Of a DNA stretch of 64,000 nt, positions 12,742-23,308 are shown piece by piece (within the stretch, counting starts at the first letter, position 1; each line of letters starts with the position of its first letter). The translations under genes and the position numbers were made by a program. This DNA comes from CAVOHU01 sp963817885 (GTDB taxonomy: Bacteria > Acidobacteriota > Vicinamibacteria > Vicinamibacterales > JAKQTR01): contig CAWFQE010000008.1 in the NCBI GenBank assembly GCA_963817885.1, forward strand, positions 62,001 to 126,000. Reading direction: 5' to 3'. Under the pieces are notes generated by a model. It was not told where the DNA came from. It was given only the letters and a program-made list of their open reading frames with translations, and ran no database searches.

Positions 12742-12997
12742 CGTTGGTTCTCCCCTGTAGTTCGGGGGCCTCTGTTGCGGCCACTGGAATCCCATCGGAG
12801 GCCCGCTTCCATCATACCCGGACGGGTGGGAGGCCGCGTCGCGGCACCGGCACATACCGCGCTCAATCCCGGCGACGGATGGGTTTCTGCCTGGCGAGGT
12901 CCGGGCCGGGATCGTCAGAGAGAAGGGCCCGGCGGGCGCGGTGGAAAAGGCCCGAAGCGGACCTGTGCCGATCGCTTCGGTTCGATCGTCGCCCGCC

Positions 12998-13471
12998 TCA
13001 GAAGTAGGCGATGGTGACACCCGGATTGCGATCGTCTGGCGCCGCGCACGTCACGGCCGGCACCTCGGCGAGATAGCGGCGAACGGCGGCACGCAGGCGC
13101 CCGCCGCTGATGCCATGGATGATCTCGACGCGCGGCAGGTTGGCGCGGATCGCGCGATCGAGAAATGGCGGGAGCGCAGCCAGGGCCTCGGGAACCGTCA
13201 TCCCATGAAGATCGATCGACTGCAATCGACTCGTGTCTGCCGGAGAAGCAGACGGCGCCGGCGCGGCTGATTCGGCCCTTCGTGCCGGCGCCTCGCGCTC
13301 TCGCCGCTGCTGCTTCTTCGAGTGAGAAACCGTCTCCAGCTGCCCTTCCTGGCAGACCATCGTCAGGCCCCCCACGGCGACGCGATAGCGGTTGCCGGGG
13401 AAAACCTCGAGGACGCGGCCGTGCTTTCGGAGACTGACCACGGCCACTTCGGAACCGACGATGAATGGCAT
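12998..13471 (-). CDS. Smr-domain protein (MutS2 C-terminus-like)
   Basis: A 157-aa protein. An N-terminal small barrel (about residues 5-50; SEVAVVSLRKHGRVLEV, NRYRVAVGGL) resembles the KOW-like segment found in MutS2 tails. A charged linker follows (about 50-80), then a Smr domain (about 85-157) with the signature IDLHGMTVPEAL and the catalytic-site loop IIHGISGGRLRAAV. Smr domains nick or cleave nucleic acid, and in MutS2 they act on collided ribosomes or recombination intermediates. Here the domain stands alone without the MutS ATPase. It is monocistronic, with a 250-bp gap to the divergent NHL gene. Confidence 0.88.
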   Translation of the reverse strand: MPFIVGSEVAVVSLRKHGRVLEVFPGNRYRVAVGGLTMVCQEGQLETVSHSKKQQRREREAPARRAESAAPAPSASPADTSRLQSIDLHGMTVPEALAALPPFLDRAIRANLPRVEIIHGISGGRLRAAVRRYLAEVPAVTCAAPDDRNPGVTIAYF

Positions 13472-13722
13472 GACCTCATAGTGGGGCCGCCGGCCGCCGG
13501 AATCAACTGGGACAAGGGGGGCTCCGGGCCGATAGACTCGTGCACCCGGCGCAAGACCTCCCGGGGTGCCTTCACGTCGTCATTCGAGCCGCGCACGGCT
13601 CCTGCGCCGTTTCGGGCAGAATGACGGCAAGTCGGGTATCATCTGCCGCATACAACGTCACGCTTGCGAGGATGGGATCGCTCGTCCCCCACTCGGTTCA
13701 CGACAAACTCGAGGAGGATTCC

Positions 13723-14694
13723 ATGAAGAAACGGTTCCTGGTGTCAGTGGTCTGCGCTGCGGCGATTTCGCTCGGCTGCGTTGCGGCCATCAGCGCACAG
13801 GGCAGCGGCACTGTGTCCATCGCGCAGTTGGCGTTCCGCCTTGTGGAGAACATGTTTCACTATCCCGCTTACTCCGTCATCGGCCGGCTGAGCGGCGTCG
13901 CGATCGCTCCGAGCGGCAATATCCTCGCGCTGAATCGCGGGTATCACCCCGTGCTGGAGTTCAAGCCGGACGGCTCGTTTGTGCGCTCCTGGGGCGAAGG
14001 CTCGACGATGTTCGAAGGCGCCCACGCGTTGCGCTTCGATCGGCAGGGCAATCTCTGGTACGTGGACGCGAAGGACAACATCATCTACCGCTTCGACTCC
14101 GAAGGCCGCACCACGGGAACGTTGGGGACCAACCCGGAGCCGTGGACCTACCTGACCCATGTGTACGAACGCGGCGTGCCCGGCAAGGCCTCCCTGTACC
14201 AGCCGACGGATATCGGCTGGAGCAAAGACGGCAGCAGCTTCGTCTCGGACGGCTACGGCAACTCGCGCGTCGCCAAGTTCGACAAGGACGGCGTCTTCGT
14301 GAAGGCGTGGGGCGAGCGTGGGGCCCAGCCCGGTAATTTCAACACGCCGCACAGCATCGTCGTGGACAACAACGACATCATCTATGTCGCCGACCGCGGC
14401 AACAGCCGCATCCAGACATTCGACACCGAGGGCAATCTGAAATCGGTGTGGCCGATGCCGACCGCACCCTGGGCGCTTTGTCTGACCGGCGGCCCCAGCC
14501 AGGTCATGTTCGTGGGCAGCGTGGGCAGGGTCTACAAGATGGACCTCAGCGGCAAGATGCTCGGTGTCTTCGGCCGTTCGGGCCGAATGCCAGGCACCGT
14601 CGATTCCATCCACCAGATCGCCTGCCCGGATGAGAAGGGCGTCTACCTGGCCAACCTGTATGCTTCTCGCCTCGACAAGTGGGTCACTGAGTAA
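13723..14694 (+). CDS. secreted NHL-repeat beta-propeller protein
   Basis: A 323-aa exported propeller. The start ATG 13723 is preceded by GAGGAGG. Signal peptide: KRFLVSVVCAAAISLGCVAAISAQ. NHL repeats are visible as HALRFDRQGNLWYVD, DIGWSKDGSSFVSD, HSIVVDNNDIIYVADRG and NSRIQTFD, with the recurrent pattern of a six-bladed propeller as in peptidyl-alpha-hydroxyglycine lyase-like proteins. Without the family's metal ligands being clear, I would not call it a lyase. It is probably periplasmic with a binding role. Confidence 0.85.
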   Translation: MKKRFLVSVVCAAAISLGCVAAISAQGSGTVSIAQLAFRLVENMFHYPAYSVIGRLSGVAIAPSGNILALNRGYHPVLEFKPDGSFVRSWGEGSTMFEGAHALRFDRQGNLWYVDAKDNIIYRFDSEGRTTGTLGTNPEPWTYLTHVYERGVPGKASLYQPTDIGWSKDGSSFVSDGYGNSRVAKFDKDGVFVKAWGERGAQPGNFNTPHSIVVDNNDIIYVADRGNSRIQTFDTEGNLKSVWPMPTAPWALCLTGGPSQVMFVGSVGRVYKMDLSGKMLGVFGRSGRMPGTVDSIHQIACPDEKGVYLANLYASRLDKWVTE

Positions 14695-14920
14695 CGCACG
14701 TTGTCGGCATGTATCGCAGCGACGCACGGAACGGGCCGCTTCGCCGCGGCTCGGTCCGTCCTCGCTGTCTCGTGCCCGGCACGGGCGGCGATCCCGAGGC
14801 GTTCCCGAGTCTGAGGAAAACCGGGTGCCGGCCTGGTAGTGCTCCGCTCCATTCCTTCAAGATCCGCCCTGGACTGCCTGCCAGCGACAGGTCAATCCAC
14901 GCAGGCCCAGTCGAGGCGAC

Positions 14921-15277
14921 CTACTTGCCGCACCTGGTGCTGTATTCCTTCTGGATGGCCGCAAGCTTGTCCTGCTCGGCCTTCAGGATGGTCCGCTGCT
15001 TCTTCAGCTCGTCCTGTTTCGGCCTGCAGTCGACTTTCTTGCCCTGCTGTCTCGCCTGCTGCTGATCGGCCAGGCAGCTGTCGAGGGACTGCTGTGCCAC
15101 GTTCACGTTGTTCTGCGCCCGTTTCACGGCTTTCGCCTGCTCGCCCACCTGGTTCATCAGGGTCTGGCAGTTTGTCTGAGGGTTCCCTGTCCCAATTGCC
15201 GCTCCGGCGACGCCGAGGCACACCACCAGGGCAACCACCATCGTCACTGAACCCACTACATGCTTGTTCATGGTCAT
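14921..15277 (-). CDS. small secreted coiled-coil protein
   Basis: A 118-aa protein. Signal peptide about residues 1-28 (HVVGSVTMVVALVVCLGVAGAA). The rest is a charged, Gln-rich coiled coil (QAKAVKRAQNNVNVAQQSLD, LKKQRTILKAEQDKLAAIQK) with four cysteines (NCQTL, DSCLAD, VDCRPK, TRCGK), probably two disulfides. There is no known family. The start may be the first ATG at 15277 or the second two codons later. Confidence 0.65.
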   Translation of the reverse strand: MTMNKHVVGSVTMVVALVVCLGVAGAAIGTGNPQTNCQTLMNQVGEQAKAVKRAQNNVNVAQQSLDSCLADQQQARQQGKKVDCRPKQDELKKQRTILKAEQDKLAAIQKEYSTRCGK

Positions 15278-15695
15278 CCTTTTCCCGTCTCAGGTTGATG
15301 AAGTCATCGTGTCATCAGGTCGAGTGCGCCAACCAGGGGCCGGCCCGTCGCGCCGCTTCTGACCTCGCCCTACAACATCGGTAATCCTCCTGCGGTTTCC
15401 GTGCGAGTTGGAAAGCGAGCGAATTCTACACAATTCCGGCGAGGCTGGGATAATGGCCTGTCGGCGTGTGCGGAGGCTTGGTCCCGCGAAATGCTGGCAG
15501 AGTCTGGACTTGCCCGCTTCCTGAGGAACTTCGCGACCCAAGCCCGACGGCTCTCTGTGGCGACGGTCGGTCTCGCGTCGCCCTGGGCCCTGCGGTGCGC
15601 ACAAGCCGAAGCTGACGCGGAGCGGTTGGCGTTGGGCGGAATGGCGATACTATTAGGGCCTACCTTCATCATACGGACAGGAGATCCCCGAAATC
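15278..15695. other. 418-bp intergenic region, divergent
   Basis: No convincing gene. It separates the coiled-coil gene (minus) from the CZB gene (plus). A plausible plus-strand promoter is TTGGCG (15626-15631) with TACTAT (15648-15653), spacer 16 bp, about 45 bp before the CZB start. Confidence 0.4.
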
Positions 15696-16052
15696 ATGAA
15701 TCCTCTGCAGAGACAACGAGCGGAAAGCGTCGTGAAGGCCCACATCGGCTGGTTCCAGGATCTTCGGAACGCTGTGGAGACCGGCCAATCTCATCTGGCG
15801 CCTGCGGCGGTCGCCGAGGACACAGAATGTGAGTTCGGAAAGTGGGTGCATGACGAGCTGGGAGCGTTGTGTCCTGCCGGTCTCTTCGAGGAGATCAAGC
15901 GGATTCACGCGGACTTCCACCGGACGGCCGCAGCAATCCTGACGCTGGCGCTGAACGGCCAACAGGCGGATGCTCGCGCCCGGCTGGGAGGAAGCTCGGA
16001 GCTGGGCAAGCTGTCGAGCGCTCTGATTCTGAAAGTCCAGGAACTCCGCTGA
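15696..16052 (+). CDS. stand-alone CZB (chemoreceptor zinc-binding) domain protein
   Basis: A 118-aa cytosolic protein that is essentially only a CZB domain. The 3-His/1-Cys zinc ligands are in place: His16 in AHIGWF, Cys45 in ECEFGKWV, and His71 and His75 in RIHADFH. CZB domains usually terminate chemoreceptors or diguanylate cyclases and sense zinc or hypochlorous acid through the Cys-Zn centre. This one lacks any attached output domain, so it may act as a diffusible sensor or partner. The Shine-Dalgarno ACAGGAGA lies upstream. No chemotaxis genes are adjacent. Confidence 0.88.
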   Translation: MNPLQRQRAESVVKAHIGWFQDLRNAVETGQSHLAPAAVAEDTECEFGKWVHDELGALCPAGLFEEIKRIHADFHRTAAAILTLALNGQQADARARLGGSSELGKLSSALILKVQELR

Positions 16053-16290
16053 CCGTCACGGCGTAGAACCACGGCGCCAGGGCTGCGTGGAAGGCCCCGG
16101 CGATCCGCGCGCCGGACCCGTCTACTGTTGCTGCAGGACACGCCCGGCGATGATGAGCGTCGCTTTCTTCACCTGCGCTTCGTCGCGTTGGCCACCGAGC
16201 TGCACGCTCAAGTAACCTTTCGGTCCGCAGCCCTCGAGCTCTCCTGAATTGATCGGTCCCACGATCTTCGAATACTTCCAGGCCGCTACA

Positions 16291-17541
16291 ATGGCTGGCG
16301 CAGTCGGCTGCGACCGGATGTACGCTCGACAGATGCGGTGCGACGAGCTTCGGCTGACCGGGTCTGGCGGTGCGAATCGCGTCATGGAGGCGGAACTGAA
16401 GCGCCTGGTGATGCGGTCGCCCTTCGAGGTCCGGGTTCCCACACCCCGGCGCGAGGGCGAGGCGACGCTCCTCTATCCATTCGACGCCCGTATCAGCTGG
16501 GTGGCTGCCTGCCATCACCGGACATCCTCGCGGATTTCATGGGATCTCTTCTCGAGCACCAGCGTGCGGCTCGAGCCGCTCTTCGATGAGCTCCTGCCGG
16601 CGCTGCGGTCTGACGATCGGCTGCCTGCCGCTCCGAATCTGCGCTTCTCGGTGGATCTCGGATCCGCGCACGATTTCGAGGCCGGGCCGCTCCAGCTGCG
16701 CGGGGTGGTGAAGAACGCGCTCGTCGAGGCGCTCAAATCGCGCGGGGTGACGGCGGTGGTCGACGCCGATGCCCCGGACGTCGTGTTCGTCGCGCGCCGC
16801 GCAGGAACGCCAGAACAACGCCGCACCGTCGTCGGCATCGACATCGGCCTCGGCGCGCGACATCGCCGGGGCGCGCGTGTCGCGGCCGGTCCCGCCCCGC
16901 TGCGCGAGACCATGGCGGCGCAGCTCGTCATGCTCTCGCGGTGGGATGCGCGATCGGAGCCGCTCGTGGATCCCATGGCGGGAGGCGCCACCATTCCCAT
17001 CGAAGCGGCGGGGTTGGCGGTGGGTGCCGCGATCCGGCGTCCGGCGGATCTTCCGTTTCGGCACCTGGCGGCGTTCGACGGGCTGCCGGCCGAGACGCCG
17101 AATCTCTTTCCGGGCACCGTGCCGCGGATCCTCGCGCTCGACGTCGACGAAGAGCGGATCTCCACCATGGTGGGCAACCTTCGTGCGGCGGGCCTGACCG
17201 GATCGTCTCACGAGGACTCGATCGTCATCGGGCAGAAGGACATCCGCGCGCTGACGCCGGAGTACGTCGCCGGCATGCTGCCGCGAGCGGCCGGGATGAA
17301 GCCGGGTGTCTTCTGCTTCAACCCGCCATACGGTGTCCGCATCGGGGGAGAGGCTGGGGAAGAGCGGCTGCTCGACCTCTACGCCGGCATGGGACGCGCC
17401 CTGGCGCGATTCGGTGGCTGGCGCGCCGCGTGTTTCGTGGCCAACCCGCGTTTCGTCTACGCGTTCGGGCATGTTCCCGTGATGACCAAACCGGCGACGA
17501 ACGCCGAACTCCCCGGGGCCTTCCTCCTCTTCCACCTCTAA
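16291..17541 (+). CDS. THUMP-domain class I RNA methyltransferase (RlmL/Trm14-like)
   Basis: About 416 aa. The N-terminal region up to about residue 160 resembles a THUMP RNA-binding module (PLQLRGVVKNALVEALKSRG). The C-terminal Rossmann methyltransferase has the SAM-binding motif LVDPMAGGATIPIEAA and the catalytic N6-guanine/adenine type motif NPPYGVRIG. This arrangement is seen in 23S rRNA or tRNA guanine-N2 methyltransferases. The start is uncertain: the frame opens at a TTG at 16249, ATG 16291 is the first ATG, and 16318 and 16384 are alternatives. TACAAT at 16287 may be a -10, which would favour a later start. Confidence 0.85.
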   Translation: MAGAVGCDRMYARQMRCDELRLTGSGGANRVMEAELKRLVMRSPFEVRVPTPRREGEATLLYPFDARISWVAACHHRTSSRISWDLFSSTSVRLEPLFDELLPALRSDDRLPAAPNLRFSVDLGSAHDFEAGPLQLRGVVKNALVEALKSRGVTAVVDADAPDVVFVARRAGTPEQRRTVVGIDIGLGARHRRGARVAAGPAPLRETMAAQLVMLSRWDARSEPLVDPMAGGATIPIEAAGLAVGAAIRRPADLPFRHLAAFDGLPAETPNLFPGTVPRILALDVDEERISTMVGNLRAAGLTGSSHEDSIVIGQKDIRALTPEYVAGMLPRAAGMKPGVFCFNPPYGVRIGGEAGEERLLDLYAGMGRALARFGGWRAACFVANPRFVYAFGHVPVMTKPATNAELPGAFLLFHL

Positions 17542-17545
17542 TCCC

Positions 17546-17642
17546 GGCGCCCGGTTGAGTTGAGTACACGCCGGGAATGGAGCACGTGGGCTTCAGCCCG
17601 CGTGCCCGGGGCTCACGGACTCAACACAAGTGAGCCCCGGGA
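17546..17642. repeat. dispersed repeat copy 1 with 12-bp stem-loop
   Basis: About 97 bp, closely similar to 30831-30978 (shared blocks GAGTACACGCC, GGAATGGAGCACGTGGGCTTC, then CCCGGGGCTCAC). The end forms a perfect 12-bp inverted repeat (17605-17616 with 17630-17641, loop 13 nt). It may act as a terminator for the methyltransferase gene, but it lacks a U-tract; the conserved length points to a mobile or REP-type repeat. Confidence 0.7.
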
Positions 17643-17785
17643 CCAGTCGACGGAGGTCTTCCGCCACGCCGACTGAGGTCTCACCGGCAGCCATCCCGTT
17701 TCGGCAGGGTTTCACGGGCGGGCCGGGCCGTATGGGCCCCGGCACTCAGACCGGACTGGCAAGGTGTCATTTCGTCGCGGCTCCG

Positions 17786-17820
17786 TGGCATGCCATTTGC
17801 CATGGTATGATTTCTACCAT
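17786..17820 (+). promoter_or_regulatory. vapBC promoter/operator with nested palindromes
   Basis: TGGCATGCCA at 17786-17795 is a perfect 10-bp palindrome. ATGGTA (17802-17807) and TACCAT (17815-17820) form an inverted repeat around a -10-like TATGAT (17806-17811). The right arm overlaps the start codon at 17819, so the transcript would be leaderless or nearly so. Autoregulation by the AbrB-type antitoxin at such sites is the family norm; the exact sites are inferred. Confidence 0.55.
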
Positions 17821-18079
17821 GACAACAACCATCGATGCCGCCGGTCGCCTCGTCATTCCTGTCCCGATCCGACGCGAAGCGGCGCTCGAACCGGGCATGC
17901 CTCTGGATGTGCGCTTGCGCGACGGAATCATCGAAATCGAACCGCAGCCAATCCCCGTCGCGCTCGAGAGGCGAGGCAGACTGCTCGTGGCCACTCCCAG
18001 GGTCAAGGTCCGCCCGCTCGCCTCGGCAACCGTGGAGCGGACCCGGCGCGAAATCTCGACACGGCGGGGCCGGCGTTGA
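17819..18079 (+). CDS. vapB: AbrB/MazE-fold antitoxin (VapB-type)
   Basis: An 86-aa protein. The N-terminal swapped-hairpin DNA-binding motif is clear: TIDAAGRLVIPVPIRREAAL, followed by the second strand PLDVRLRDGIIEIEP. The basic C-terminal tail is the expected toxin-binding part. An in-frame ATG four codons upstream (17807) is an alternative start. Its stop overlaps the toxin's start codon as TTGA. In this family the antitoxin neutralises the PIN toxin and represses the shared promoter. Confidence 0.87.
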   Translation: MTTTIDAAGRLVIPVPIRREAALEPGMPLDVRLRDGIIEIEPQPIPVALERRGRLLVATPRVKVRPLASATVERTRREISTRRGRR

Positions 18080-18525
18080 GCGGGCGGCTGTTCGCCCTCG
18101 ATACGAGCTGCATGATTGCCGCGGTCTGCTCGTGGCACGAGAAGCATGCCGCTGCATTCGCAGAAATCGAACGCCGGCTCGACCGGGGCGAGCGCATGGC
18201 GATCGCCTCCCACGCCGTCGCTGAAGCCTACGCCGTCCTCACGCGACTGCCCGCCCCACACAGGCTTGCGCCGTCCGACGCATGGGAGCTTGTCCGGAGC
18301 AACTTCGTCGACAATGCCGCGCTCGTCACGCTTGACGGGCCGGCGCACGTGGCCGTGCTCTCGAAGCTCGCAGCAGCAGGCATCGGTGGCGGCCGCACAT
18401 ACGACGGACTGATCGCCGCCTGCGCCGAGCGCTCAGACGCGAAGGCGCTCCTCACCTTAAACAGCCGTCACTTCGATCCGGCGCCGCACGGCGTCAGGAT
18501 CGTCGAACCGCCCGCCTCACGGTGA
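18076..18525 (+). CDS. vapC: PIN-domain toxin (VapC-type ribonuclease)
   Basis: A 149-aa PIN-domain RNase. The likely start is TTG 18076, overlapping the antitoxin stop by four bases. Acidic metal-binding residues are in LFALDTSCM (first Asp), VAEAYAVLTRLP (Glu), TYDGLIAACA (Asp), and the last acidic site before LLTLNSRHFD, the typical VapC ending. It is expected to cleave tRNA or rRNA when freed from VapB; the target is unknown. Confidence 0.88.
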   Translation: MSGRLFALDTSCMIAAVCSWHEKHAAAFAEIERRLDRGERMAIASHAVAEAYAVLTRLPAPHRLAPSDAWELVRSNFVDNAALVTLDGPAHVAVLSKLAAAGIGGGRTYDGLIAACAERSDAKALLTLNSRHFDPAPHGVRIVEPPASR

Positions 18526-18743
18526 TTGGATCGATCCTCTGGCTGGAAGGGACTGGCTGTCGCGGCCCAGGTCCAGACGGCCCACGGCGGCGGATCTCTG
18601 GTGTTGACGATGGTGCCGCATCCGCGCGACGCTAGATCCATGACCGGGGCGAAGACGCAGGACCGCGACAGCCGCTATCATCTGATCCGTTGAATCTGCG
18701 GTCGCCTGGCCGGAGTCCAAATACTCTGGAGGTCAACATCAAC

Positions 18744-20924
<2,181 letters not shown>

Positions 20925-21139
20925 CGCCAACGCCCGCGTCGAGCGCGTTGCGCGATTGAACGAGACCGGTTGCGGCCGGCGCCTGCTGATTCCGGCGCGC
21001 CATTGCCGTGCGCACTTCGTGCCGCACCCAGGTCTCGAGCAGGAACCCGCCCTCGAGCCCGTCGAGGGAACGCACGTCGCTCGTGCAGGTGCATCCCGCT
21101 CTGGTTCATCTCGAGCCCCACGATTGAACGGGGAACGCC

Positions 21140-22237
21140 ATGATGGTGTTCATCGTCGCATCAGGGTTCCTGGTTGCGCTGGCCGTCGCGATCGTGGCGG
21201 TCCTCTTCTTCTGGAGCTGGCCAGGGAGGCCGAAACCGTTCCCGGATGAGGGCGGGCATCCGCTTCCGGACAGCATTTCGGAGAAGGTTCGCGTAAGAAT
21301 CAACGGCTTCGAGCAGGGGATGTTCCTCAGGGGGAAAGACAGGACGAGGCCGGTGCTGCTGTACCTTCACGGCGGCATGCCCGAGTACTTCCTGACCGAG
21401 CGCTATCCCACGGGCCTCGAATCCGAGTTCGTCGTCTGCTGGTGGGAACAGCGCGGAGCCGGGTTGTCCTACCGGCCCGGGATGTCACTGGAATCGGTGA
21501 CCGTGGAGCAGCTCGTTGCCGATACGCTCGCGCTCACCACCATACTGCGCCGGCGCTTTGGCAAGGACCGCATCTACCTGATGGGCCATTCCGGCGGGAG
21601 CTTCATCGGGATGCACGCCGCGGCCCGGGCGCCCGAGCTCTATCACGCCTATATCGGCGTCGCCCAGATGCGAAACCAACTCAGGTCTGAAAAGCAGGCC
21701 TACGACTACATGCTCGGGCGATGTCGAGCCGAGCGACGCGCCGCCCTGGCAAGGAAGCTCGAGTCCGCGCCGGTGACGCTCGAAGGCGGCGTGCCTCCAG
21801 CGTACCTGCGGGTCCGCGACGAGGCGATGCACACGCTCGGCGTCGGGACGCGGCGGGAGATGCGATCGGTCGTGACGGGCCTCTTCCTGCCGTCGCTTCG
21901 AAATCGGGACTACACGCTACCGGAGAAGATCAACTTCTGGCGCGGCAAGGCCGCGACGGGTGTCAGCAGCATGTGGAAGGCCATGCTCGCGATCGATCTC
22001 GTCGAACAGGTCCCGGCGGTCGGCGTCCCCGTGTACTTCCTGCACGGCGTGCACGATTACACCTGCACCTACGCCGAGGCATCGGCCTGCTTCGACAGCC
22101 TGACCGCGCCCCTCAAGGGCTTCTATACATTCCACGAATCCGCGCACAGTCCGATCTTCGAAGAGCCAGACAAGGTGATGGCGATTCTGCGAGAGGACGT
22201 GCTCAACGGTACCAATCGACTGGCCGACAGGAGGTAG
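21140..22237 (+). CDS. membrane-anchored alpha/beta hydrolase
   Basis: A 365-aa protein with one N-terminal TM (VASGFLVALAVAIVAVLFFW). Hydrolase core: oxyanion motif LYLHGGMPEYF, WWEQRGAGLSY (the prolyl-iminopeptidase-like QRG), nucleophile Ser in LMGHSGGSFIG, acidic residue near FLHGVHDYTC, and His in FHESAHSPIFEEP. This motif set resembles proline iminopeptidase or haloperoxidase-type hydrolases. The substrate is unknown. It is not obviously in an operon. Confidence 0.85.
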   Translation: MMVFIVASGFLVALAVAIVAVLFFWSWPGRPKPFPDEGGHPLPDSISEKVRVRINGFEQGMFLRGKDRTRPVLLYLHGGMPEYFLTERYPTGLESEFVVCWWEQRGAGLSYRPGMSLESVTVEQLVADTLALTTILRRRFGKDRIYLMGHSGGSFIGMHAAARAPELYHAYIGVAQMRNQLRSEKQAYDYMLGRCRAERRAALARKLESAPVTLEGGVPPAYLRVRDEAMHTLGVGTRREMRSVVTGLFLPSLRNRDYTLPEKINFWRGKAATGVSSMWKAMLAIDLVEQVPAVGVPVYFLHGVHDYTCTYAEASACFDSLTAPLKGFYTFHESAHSPIFEEPDKVMAILREDVLNGTNRLADRR

Positions 22238-22645
22238 TCAGCGGTCAGCGCGCCAGGGCCATCTGCCGGCTGCGCTTCGAGAATCACTTCTCGCGTTCGG
22301 CGCGGCGCTGAAGCTCAGCCACTTTGCATCAGGCGCTGTATCATTGGCCCGGCGCGCGAGCGGTGCTCGGGCGTGTATGGCCTGACTCGGCCTTCGGCTC
22401 TGTATGTCATTGCTCGATGGCTCCGGAGCGATCGCCCTTTGGCCAAGCTGGTTCGGAAATGAGCCGGATCCCCCTGCTCACGTTCTCACCATTGATGGGC
22501 AACCCCCACGCTCCGAATCGACGTTCAGCAAGTCTTCCGCAACTGGATTAGACTCGCCAAAGGCACCCCTGCGAGGCCGGAGGCCGGCATCCGTGGGGTG
22601 ACGGTGCGTCGTGTCGCCCTGATCGAGCACAAGGAGCATACGAAG
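22238..22645. other. 408-bp intergenic region
   Basis: No gene, repeat or clear promoter recognised. The last bases contain the AAGGAG ribosome-binding site of the VOC gene. Confidence 0.35.
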
Positions 22646-23122
22646 ATGACGCCAAAGAACATAATCTGCCTCTGGTTCGACAAGGACGCGCTCGAGGCGG
22701 CGCGCTTCTACGCCGCCACCTTTCCGAATAGTGAAGTGACCGCTGTTCACAAGGCGCCGGGCGACTACCCGAGCGGCAAGAAGGGCGACGTGCTGACGGT
22801 GGAGTTCACCGTGCTGGGCATTCCCTGCCTTGGCCTGAACGGCGGCCCGCAGTTCAGGCACAGCGAGGCCTTCTCGTTCCAGATCGCGACGGACAATCAG
22901 GCAGAGACGGACCGCTACTGGAACGCGATCGTCGGCAATGGCGGCCAGGAAAGTCAGTGCGGTTGGTGCAAGGACCGCTGGGGACTCTCCTGGCAGATCA
23001 CTCCGCGCGCGCTGACCGAGGCGATGGCGGCTGGCGGCGGTGAGGCAACGCGCGTTTTCGCGGCGATGATGCCGATGAAGAAGATCGACATCGCCACCAT
23101 CGAGGCCGCGCGGCGCGGCTGA
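22646..23122 (+). CDS. VOC-family protein (PhnB-like)
   Basis: A 158-aa protein with the PhnB / glyoxalase-like fold: opening CLWFDKDALEAARFYAATFP, VEFTVLGIPCLGLNGGPQF, FSFQIATDNQAETDRYWNAI, and the closing GLSWQITPRALTEAM. This subgroup is often mis-named 3-demethylubiquinone methyltransferase. No catalytic role is established for most members. The start ATG 22646 has AAGGAG upstream. Confidence 0.88.
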   Translation: MTPKNIICLWFDKDALEAARFYAATFPNSEVTAVHKAPGDYPSGKKGDVLTVEFTVLGIPCLGLNGGPQFRHSEAFSFQIATDNQAETDRYWNAIVGNGGQESQCGWCKDRWGLSWQITPRALTEAMAAGGGEATRVFAAMMPMKKIDIATIEAARRG

Positions 23123-23308
23123 CGTGGACACGGCGCGTCGCGCCCTCTGACCTCTTGTCACAGTCCCGGCAGCGGGCTCCCGCGAATGCTGTCGTCGGAG
23201 ATGCTGTCGTCGGAGATGACGATTGGCTGCGCGTTATGCGGGGCGGTCGAGCTTCGTCGATGGGAGAAGCAGACTCAGAGTACAGAAACGTCACTAAGCG
23301 ACCTGCCG

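Noticed and set aside
16122..16310. Possible small minus-strand gene ending ATLIIAGRVLQQQ
   Set aside because: Reads somewhat like protein and has high third-position GC, but no good start and it overlaps the methyltransferase N-terminus; not supportable.
22646..23122. 3-demethylubiquinone methyltransferase
   Set aside because: This is a PhnB-like VOC fold without a SAM-binding motif; the common name is a misannotation.
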